A DNA stretch of 18,917 nucleotides from an uncultured Altererythrobacter sp. GTDB lineage: Bacteria; Pseudomonadota; Alphaproteobacteria; Sphingomonadales; Sphingomonadaceae. The DNA lies in assembly GCA_938009055.1 (NCBI GenBank), contig CALLIO010000280.1:1-18917 (forward strand), given 5' to 3'. The translations under genes were made by a program, and so were the position numbers. Shown here in pieces: positions 14,003-18,917 of the stretch (positions are counted from its first letter, which is position 1; each line of letters begins with the position of its first letter). The notes beneath the pieces were generated by a model. It was not told where the DNA came from. It made no database searches and saw only the letters and a list, made by a program, of their open reading frames with translations.

Positions 14003-15046
14003 TTATCCAATCAATTTGCCCAACGACCGGGCTGTTAGATCAACCATGGGGACGACGCGAGCGTAATTCAACCGCGTAGGACCGATTACGCCCAAGACGC
14101 CCACAACCCTGCCCTCGCGATCGCGATAGGGAGAGGCGATGACGGAAGAGCCGGAAAGCGCGAACAGCCGGTTCTCGCTTCCAATAAAGATGCGCGTGCT
14201 ATCCGCCTCGCGTGCGCTTTCTAACAGCTCGGCAACCGATTGCTTGTTCTCAAGATCATCGAGGAGCGAGCGCACCCGCTCGATATCGCCCAAAGCTTCT
14301 TCGTCGAGCAGGTTGGCTTGGCCGCGCACGATCAGCACGGGGCGCTGGGCTGTATCCTTGCTCCACACCGCAAGGCCGCGCTCAACCAGATCACGGCTAA
14401 CCTCGTCCAATTGGGATTGGCCCGTGCTGATCTCGGCATGCATGGCGGCAGAGGCTTGTGACAAAGTGCGCCCGGCCAGATGGGCTGTTACGTAATTGCT
14501 CGCGCGTTCCAGCGCTGAGGGATTGAGCGACCCGCCCAATTCCATCACGCGGTTCTCGATTCCGCCATCCTCGCCAACCAATACCGCCAGCGCTCTGCCC
14601 TGCCCCAGATTGACCAGGTTGAACTGGGCCAATTGCGCCTCGCGCGTGGGCACCATTACCATGCCCGCAGCGCCTGAAAGGTCGGATAGCATCGCACTTG
14701 TTTGCTCTAGCGCTTGCTCGATCGGCCCAGCTTCGGACAAGCGCTCTTCAATCGCGGCGCGCTCCTTCGCGCTGGGCTCAGCCACCCGCATCATCCCGTC
14801 GACAAAGATGCGCAATCCGCTTTCTGTCGGCATCCGGCCCGCGCTGGTGTGTGGCGCGGCGAGCAGGCCTTGCGCTTCCAGATCAGCGAGGACGGATCGG
14901 ATCGATGCTGGTGAAAGATCAACGCCCCCTTCCCCTGCCAATGTCTTTGAGCCCACAGGCTGCCCGTCCTCCAGATAGCCTTCGACAACACGCTGAAAGA
15001 TTTCGCGCGCGCGGTCGGACAATTCGGTGAGCGGAACGGATGACAT
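14003..15046 (-). CDS. hrcA: Heat-inducible transcription repressor HrcA
   Basis: Repressor that binds CIRCE operators and usually controls groESL in alphaproteobacteria; its folding depends on GroEL. The 347-residue protein has the N-terminal winged helix (LTELSDRAREIFQRVVEGYL, then GQPVGSKTL and SPASIRSVLADLEAQGLL, followed by HTSAGRMPTESGLRIFVDG), the middle GAF-like region (GAAGMVMVPTREAQL) and the C-terminal SSVIASPYRDREGRVVGVLG, then GPTRLNYARVVPMVD. The open frame extends 27 codons upstream, overlapping the lipoprotein gene, but the ATG at 15046 matches the family start and leaves a 17-base gap. The ribosome site is poor, which may mean coupling to the upstream gene. I found no CIRCE (TTAGCACTC-N9-GAGTGCTAA) in the window, so its target is elsewhere. 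Confidence 0.97.
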   Translation of the reverse strand: MSSVPLTELSDRAREIFQRVVEGYLEDGQPVGSKTLAGEGGVDLSPASIRSVLADLEAQGLLAAPHTSAGRMPTESGLRIFVDGMMRVAEPSAKERAAIEERLSEAGPIEQALEQTSAMLSDLSGAAGMVMVPTREAQLAQFNLVNLGQGRALAVLVGEDGGIENRVMELGGSLNPSALERASNYVTAHLAGRTLSQASAAMHAEISTGQSQLDEVSRDLVERGLAVWSKDTAQRPVLIVRGQANLLDEEALGDIERVRSLLDDLENKQSVAELLESAREADSTRIFIGSENRLFALSGSSVIASPYRDREGRVVGVLGVIGPTRLNYARVVPMVDLTARSLGKLIG

Positions 15047-15063
15047 GGCTAAAGTCTTGCGCC

Positions 15064-15567
15064 CTATCGGCCCAATCGAGGCGGCGTTTTGGGGATTGCT
15101 AGCTCTTCCAATGGCAGCTCTTTCCAAGCGCTTGCCAAATCGGGCTTAGCGTCTGACAGTTTTTTCTCACGGCATCCTTGATACCAAAAGAGTGAATCCT
15201 CGCCGTCAGCATCGCGCCATTGGATTGAAAGCGATGGCATGTCGCTCATCACAGGACCGGAACAATTTTCCCAATCATAACGCACTTCGCCATCCGGCCG
15301 AAACCGCGCAAGCCGAGCGCGGAATGCCGCCAATTCTGCAGGAGAGGCACGGAAGCGATGCTCCCCTTCTTTTTCAACAAAGCGCTTGCCATTGAAAACG
15401 CCATTGCCATCGGCATCAATCGTAAAGCTAAACACAGGGCAGGTGCCAAAACAGGCCCCTGTTTCGAAGGAAATGGAGCTGTTGTCCGCACCGCTTGAAC
15501 CGCCCGCCTCGACCGGCGCGCATCCCGCGATCAAGACGGCTGCGACAAGGCCGCACGCATATTTCAT
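15064..15567 (-). CDS. DUF6438 domain lipoprotein
   Basis: 167-residue predicted lipoprotein of unknown function. The signal ends in lipobox IAGC (Cys16). The body matches the DUF6438 pattern as I recall it: ISFETGACFGTCPVFSFTID with a CFGTCP motif (Cys39, Cys43), then a Gly-rich NGVFNGKRFVEKEGEH strand and FRPDGEVRYDWENCSGP, further cysteines likely forming disulfides in the periplasm. The start at 15567 has GGAG 7 bases upstream. It is the first gene of a minus-strand group with hrcA (17 bases downstream) and grpE, and is divergent from rph (76-base gap). In many alphaproteobacteria hrcA and rph are direct divergent neighbours (from memory), so this gene appears inserted between them. No function is assigned. 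Confidence 0.82.
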   Translation of the reverse strand: MKYACGLVAAVLIAGCAPVEAGGSSGADNSSISFETGACFGTCPVFSFTIDADGNGVFNGKRFVEKEGEHRFRASPAELAAFRARLARFRPDGEVRYDWENCSGPVMSDMPSLSIQWRDADGEDSLFWYQGCREKKLSDAKPDLASAWKELPLEELAIPKTPPRLGR

Positions 15568-15643
15568 GGCAAAACTCCAATCACCGGTGGCAAACTCGCC
15601 CTAGGCTGGCTAGTGCCACGCCAACAGTCAACCGGAGAATACA

Positions 15644-16357
15644 ATGCGACCTTCTGGCCGCGCGCCTGATGAAATGCGCGCAATCACTATCGAAACTGGC
15701 TTCACCAAACATGCGGAAGGGTCCTGCCTTATAAGCTTTGGCGAGACGAAGGTTTTGTGCACCGCCAGTGTCGAGGAGCGCATTCCGCCGTGGCTTCGTG
15801 GCAAAGGCGAAGGTTGGGTTACGGGTGAGTATTCCATGCTCCCTCGTGCCACGCACACACGCGGTTCGCGCGAAGCGGCGCGCGGGAAACAATCGGGCCG
15901 CACGCAGGAAATTCAGCGACTGATCGGTCGGTCCTTGCGCGCTGTGGTTGATCTTAAAAAGCTGGGCGAGCGCCAGATCACGCTCGATTGTGATGTGATT
16001 CAGGCTGATGGCGGCACCCGCACGGCGTCCATTTCCGGCGCATGGGTCGCATTGCGGCTCGCCGTTAATGGATTGATGAAAGAAGGTCTGATCAAAGAAG
16101 ATCCGATCTCTGCCCAAGTCGCGGCAATCTCTTGCGGGATTTACAAGGGCACGCCCGTGCTCGACCTGGATTATCCAGAGGATAGCGACGCAGATGCGGA
16201 CGCCAATTTCGTCTTGATCGAAGGCGGCCAAATCGCAGAGGTTCAGGCCACCGCAGAGGGCGCAACATATGACGAGGAAGGCCTGCTTCGCCTGCTGCGC
16301 CTTGCCAATATTGGCTGCGATGCGATCTTCAAAGCACAGATTGACGCGGTGAAGTAA
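15644..16357 (+). CDS. rph: Ribonuclease PH
   Basis: Phosphorolytic 3'-5' exoribonuclease that trims tRNA 3' ends; forms a hexamer in the cytoplasm. The 237-residue length is typical. Seen: MRPSGRAPDEMRAITIETGF at the start, GSCLISFGETKVLCTASVEE, the long basic loop PRATHTRGSREAARGKQSGR (phosphate and RNA binding, as in the family), TQEIQRLIGRSLRAVVDL, and the catalytic-side block LDCDVIQADGGTRTASISGA. GGAG is 7 bases before the ATG. It is followed after 4 bases by rdgB, so the two form an operon. An open frame of 310 codons lies antisense across it but is a shadow of this coding sequence. Confidence 0.98.
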   Translation: MRPSGRAPDEMRAITIETGFTKHAEGSCLISFGETKVLCTASVEERIPPWLRGKGEGWVTGEYSMLPRATHTRGSREAARGKQSGRTQEIQRLIGRSLRAVVDLKKLGERQITLDCDVIQADGGTRTASISGAWVALRLAVNGLMKEGLIKEDPISAQVAAISCGIYKGTPVLDLDYPEDSDADADANFVLIEGGQIAEVQATAEGATYDEEGLLRLLRLANIGCDAIFKAQIDAVK

Positions 16358-16361
16358 GGCG

Positions 16362-16991
16362 ATGACTCGAAGCCTTGGCTCTGGCTCGCTGGTGATTGCC
16401 ACGCACAATGCGGGCAAGCTGAAAGAGATTTCGGCCCTGCTTGAACCGCATGGGCTGAAGTGCATTTCTGCCGGCTCACTCGGCCTGCCAGAACCGGCGG
16501 AAACCGGAACCACCTTTGTCGAAAACGCGCTGATAAAAGCGCGCGCGGCGGCAGAAGCTTCAGGGATTGTGGCGCTGGCTGATGATAGCGGGCTTTCGGT
16601 CGATGCGTTGGACGCTCGCCCCGGGGTTTACACCGCCGATTGGGCAGAGCGGCAATGGTTCGAAGGCGAGCCGGGCCGCGATTGGTATATGGCGATGGGC
16701 AAGGTCGAAGGAATGCTGCAAGAGCTTGGACCCGATATCGACCGTTCAGCGGCGTTTCATTGTGTGCTTGCGATTGCTTGGCCCGATGGGGAGCATGCTG
16801 TTTACGAAGGGAAATGCGCTGGATCGCTCACTTGGCCGCCGCGCGGTGAGATGGGTTTTGGCTATGATCCGGTGTTTGTGCCCACGGGCGCCACGCATAC
16901 TTTTGCAGAGATCGAACCCGCAGCCAAACATGCGATCAGCCACCGGGCCGACGCCTTTGCAAAGCTGGTTGCCGCGCAGTTCGGCGCATAG
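16362..16991 (+). CDS. rdgB: XTP/dITP diphosphatase (non-canonical purine NTP pyrophosphatase)
   Basis: Cleans the nucleotide pool by hydrolysing dITP and XTP to monophosphates, preventing their use in DNA. The 209-residue Ham1-family protein shows VIATHNAGKLKEI (11-23), GTTFVENALIKARAAAEASG, the metal and substrate block ALADDSGLSVDALDARPGVY, GEMGFGYDPVF and the C-terminal ISHRADAF. AAGG lies just before the ATG. It starts 4 bases after the rph stop; rph-rdgB pairing is widespread. It converges on the CAP-domain gene with 12 bases between stops, with no visible terminator hairpin. Confidence 0.97.
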   Translation: MTRSLGSGSLVIATHNAGKLKEISALLEPHGLKCISAGSLGLPEPAETGTTFVENALIKARAAAEASGIVALADDSGLSVDALDARPGVYTADWAERQWFEGEPGRDWYMAMGKVEGMLQELGPDIDRSAAFHCVLAIAWPDGEHAVYEGKCAGSLTWPPRGEMGFGYDPVFVPTGATHTFAEIEPAAKHAISHRADAFAKLVAAQFGA

Positions 16992-17003
16992 CTCGCAGCG
17001 TTC

Positions 17004-17627
17004 TTAGCTTTCGTTTTTGACGCGGATCGCTGGTGCGTGCGGCCTTGCTTCAACGTGCGGTGCGGGGCCAATCTTCACCCCTCTGAAATTGCCCGCTGGC
17101 AAATAGCGACAGACCAAAAATTCATCCATCCGGTTTTCGGCAATGGCGCATCCGACTTCGCGCGTTTCGGGCCAGACAAGCTGAGTGTAATGCCCGACGC
17201 TTTGCCAATTGCCTGACTTCGTCACATCGGGAAAAACGCCCGGCTTGAAGTCCGATTTCTCGCGGATGAAGGCGTCGATCATCTGATGCGGGGTGTAGCG
17301 CCCGCGTGTGCCAACCCATATGTTTTCGCCCGCCCCTTTGCGCACATCATGGCTGGCATGCTGCATCACATCGCGTCTGGCCAAATTGTCCGCCCATGCC
17401 TTGGCATCGGCTTCCAATTGACTGTTCCACTTGAGCGGCATTGAACCGAATACGGCGCGCTCATCATTGTGCGATTTGAGCCATTGGGCTTCTTTTTCAG
17501 TCAGTTGCGCTGTTTCGGGCGCGGCGGGCGCATCTTGCGCATCAGCGCTTGAAGTGGGCAGAACGGGGCCTGCGGCGAAAGCGGCGGCAACAACCAATCC
17601 GGTAATCAAAGAAGCTTGTTTTATCAT
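17004..17627 (-). CDS. Secreted CAP (SCP/PR1-like) domain protein
   Basis: Exported cysteine-rich-secretory-type protein of unknown role. The 207-residue precursor begins with a signal peptide, probable cleavage after SADA (about residue 30), before QDAP. The CAP domain follows: HNDERAVFGSMPLKWNSQLE (His53), HASHD with GAGENIW (Glu101), the signature GHYTQLVWPETREVGCA (His146) and FLVCRYLPAGNFRG, with Cys160 and Cys173 likely paired. An ATG 9 codons upstream is in frame, but the ATG at 17627 has AAGGA 5 bases before it and starts the signal peptide directly. Divergent from hemW with a 46-base gap that must hold both promoters. Confidence 0.92.
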   Translation of the reverse strand: MIKQASLITGLVVAAAFAAGPVLPTSSADAQDAPAAPETAQLTEKEAQWLKSHNDERAVFGSMPLKWNSQLEADAKAWADNLARRDVMQHASHDVRKGAGENIWVGTRGRYTPHQMIDAFIREKSDFKPGVFPDVTKSGNWQSVGHYTQLVWPETREVGCAIAENRMDEFLVCRYLPAGNFRGVKIGPAPHVEARPHAPAIRVKNES

Positions 17628-17673
17628 AGGTATCCTTGACTTCTCATCGCTCAAAGCGCGTAGAAAAGCTATA

Positions 17674-18837
17674 GTGGCAAAATCAGTTTACATCCATTGG
17701 CCCTTCTGTGCCCGCAAATGCCCTTATTGCGACTTCAACAGCCATGTGCGCGATGAAGTCGATGTGGATGCATGGCGCACAGCCTTGATTGCCGATATGC
17801 ACTTTGAGGCCAATTGTACTGAGCCTAAACCGCTGAAATCCATATTCTTTGGCGGAGGAACGCCTTCGCTTATGCCGCCGCAATTGGTGGCCGAATTGCT
17901 GGCAGAGGCGGAGAAAATCTGGGGCTTTGAGCGGGATATTGAGATTACGCTTGAGGCCAATCCTTCTTCTGTAGAAGCAGCAAGGTTTGCCGCCCTCGGC
18001 GATGCGGGCGTCAACCGTATTTCGCTTGGTATTCAATCGCTTGAGGACGAAAGCTTGCAATTCCTTGGACGATTGCATTCAGCCCAAGAAGCGCTCGGCG
18101 CGCTTGAGGTTGCACAGAGCAGCTTTGATCGGGTCAGCTTTGATTTGATCTATGCCCTACCCCAGCAAAATGCTGAAAACTGGCGAAAAATGCTGAACCA
18201 AGCGCTGTCCTTCGGCACCGATCACCTCTCTTTATATCAGCTGACCATTGAACCCAGCACGCGTTTTGCGACCGATGTGCGGCGCGGTGTATTTGCCCCG
18301 CTTGATGATGATCATGCCGGCGAACTCTATGAAATTACCCAAGAAATGACATCGAACGCGGGCATGCCTGCTTACGAGATCAGCAATCATGCAAAGCCGG
18401 GTCAGGAAAGTCGGCACAATCTCACCTATTGGCGGTACGAGGATTACATCGGAATTGGCCCCGGTGCGCATGGTCGGCGCAATAACATTGCGACGCAGCG
18501 ACATAAAAAGCCAGAGATATACCTTAGACAAAGCGAGATAGCTCGAGATACGCTTGAAACTGCGCGTCAACTCACGTCCAAAGAGCAGACGAGCGAGAGT
18601 CTTTTGATGGGTCTGCGATTGGCCGAAGGGGTCGATCTGGAGCGTATCGAAAAACGCTTTGGGATCACTGCGGATGCAATGTTGGATCAGGCAAAGCTCG
18701 ATCTGCACACAAACCTTGGCCTATTGTGGGCAAACAACGGCAGGATTGCCGCAACGCCCAAGGGCATGCCGCTGCTGAATGCGCTGCTGGCTGATTTGGT
18801 TGCCGAAGATCTGGTTTTGGAGCCGTCTGAGGGATGA
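17674..18837 (+). CDS. hemW: Heme chaperone HemW (radical SAM)
   Basis: HemN-like radical SAM protein now regarded as a heme chaperone delivering heme to respiratory proteins. The 387-residue protein has the cluster motif CARKCPYCDF (Cys12, 16, 19); a phenylalanine follows where oxygen-independent coproporphyrinogen oxidase HemN has a fourth cysteine, which favours HemW. Further: SIFFGGGTPSLM, ITLEANPSSVE, NRISLGIQSLEDESLQFLGR, YALPQQNAENW, YQLTIEPSTRFA and NLTYWRYEDYIGIGPGAHGR. The frame is open far upstream across the CAP gene, but that part is antisense; the GTG at 17674 is the first usable codon giving the family start. Ribosome site weak (AGAAAAG). It overlaps the next gene by ATGA. Confidence 0.95.
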   Translation: MAKSVYIHWPFCARKCPYCDFNSHVRDEVDVDAWRTALIADMHFEANCTEPKPLKSIFFGGGTPSLMPPQLVAELLAEAEKIWGFERDIEITLEANPSSVEAARFAALGDAGVNRISLGIQSLEDESLQFLGRLHSAQEALGALEVAQSSFDRVSFDLIYALPQQNAENWRKMLNQALSFGTDHLSLYQLTIEPSTRFATDVRRGVFAPLDDDHAGELYEITQEMTSNAGMPAYEISNHAKPGQESRHNLTYWRYEDYIGIGPGAHGRRNNIATQRHKKPEIYLRQSEIARDTLETARQLTSKEQTSESLLMGLRLAEGVDLERIEKRFGITADAMLDQAKLDLHTNLGLLWANNGRIAATPKGMPLLNALLADLVAEDLVLEPSEG

Positions 18838-18917
18838 GCGGTTCGGAACTTCTGGCGCAATGGAGCGCACATTTGCGCGATGCGCGAAGGCGTTCGCCCC
18901 ATACCATCAGAGCCTAC
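18834..18917 (+). CDS. Tyrosine recombinase (XerC/XerD type), N-terminal fragment at window edge
   Basis: Only 28 codons are visible: the ATG at 18834 shares ATGA with the hemW stop, then the frame runs off the right edge. The peptide, including LLAQWSAHLRDARRRSPHTI ending in RAY, matches the start of the core-binding (SAM-like) domain of Xer recombinases, which resolve chromosome dimers at dif; the RRRSPHTIRAY block is characteristic. The hemW-xerC neighbourhood favours XerC, but the catalytic domain is outside the window, so XerC and XerD cannot be told apart with certainty. Confidence 0.75.
   Translation, partial: MSGSELLAQWSAHLRDARRRSPHTIRAY

Noticed and set aside
13442..14038. 198-codon open frame antisense to grpE
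   Set aside because: Mirrors the grpE coding sequence, rich in His, Leu and Arg, with no recognisable domain.
15568..15643. CIRCE operator or clear promoter before the DUF6438-hrcA-grpE operon
   Set aside because: No TTAGCACTC-N9-GAGTGCTAA is present. TTGACT occurs on the minus strand at 15631-15626, but no acceptable -10 follows at 16-18 bases, and no CTTG-N17-CYTATNT was found.
15581..16513. 310-codon open frame antisense to rph and rdgB
   Set aside because: The opposite strand encodes a complete RNase PH with all expected motifs and a good ribosome site; the antisense frame resembles no family and is a by-product of GC-biased codon use.
17431..17673. N-terminal extension of hemW across the CAP-domain gene
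   Set aside because: This stretch is antisense to the CAP protein signal peptide and mature N-terminus; HemW proteins start close to the CxxxCxxC motif, which fits the GTG at 17674.

Overview
This window looks like chromosomal core genome of an alphaproteobacterium, most likely a sphingomonad (Erythrobacteraceae-like). That is an inference from the gene set and order, mid-50s GC judged by eye, a PhaR regulator, a GAAC-N7-GAAC LexA-type box, an RpoH promoter of the alphaproteobacterial form and very tight gene packing. I recognise every gene at family level, and see no phage, insertion sequence, CRISPR, rRNA or tRNA. No stretch longer than about 200 bases lacks a gene.

Bases 1-6565 hold a long minus-strand run, transcribed radA > cvpA > NifU/IscU-like scaffold > MFS transporter > alr > phaR > proS (proS runs off the left edge). 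The first five genes are nearly gapless: two pairs overlap (4 and 8 bases) and the other gaps are 10 and 29 bases, so they are probably one operon. phaR follows a 67-base gap containing a 17-base palindrome that could be its own operator. The radA start is preceded by a perfect alphaproteobacterial SOS-box pattern, lying in the divergent gap shared with a plus-strand patatin-like lipase gene (6637-8949).

Bases 8965-15567 form a heat-shock cluster. dnaK-dnaJ (minus) is preceded by a CTTG-N17-CCTATAT promoter of the alphaproteobacterial sigma-32 type, and a 12-bp hairpin sits between dnaK and dnaJ. A second minus-strand group reads DUF6438 lipoprotein > hrcA > grpE. Between the two chaperone groups lie two plus-strand genes: a lipoprotein copper chaperone (PCuAC) and a small HExxH protein of the 'vgr-related' type whose true start is unclear. 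DnaK, DnaJ and GrpE form one folding machine, and HrcA is the classical heat-shock repressor, although I see no CIRCE operator here.

Bases 15644-18917 hold rph-rdgB (plus), a secreted CAP-domain protein (minus), hemW (plus) and the first 28 codons of a Xer-type tyrosine recombinase that overlaps the hemW stop codon.

I did not find an obviously new multi-gene system. The observations most worth checking are regulatory (the LexA box at radA, the RpoH promoter at dnaK, the palindrome at phaR, the dnaK-dnaJ hairpin) plus several protein oddities: a roughly 100-residue periplasmic insertion in the MFS transporter, a scaffold protein lacking the third cluster cysteine, a DUF6438 lipoprotein heading the hrcA-grpE operon, and reading-frame continuity upstream of any normal start in the vgr-related gene.
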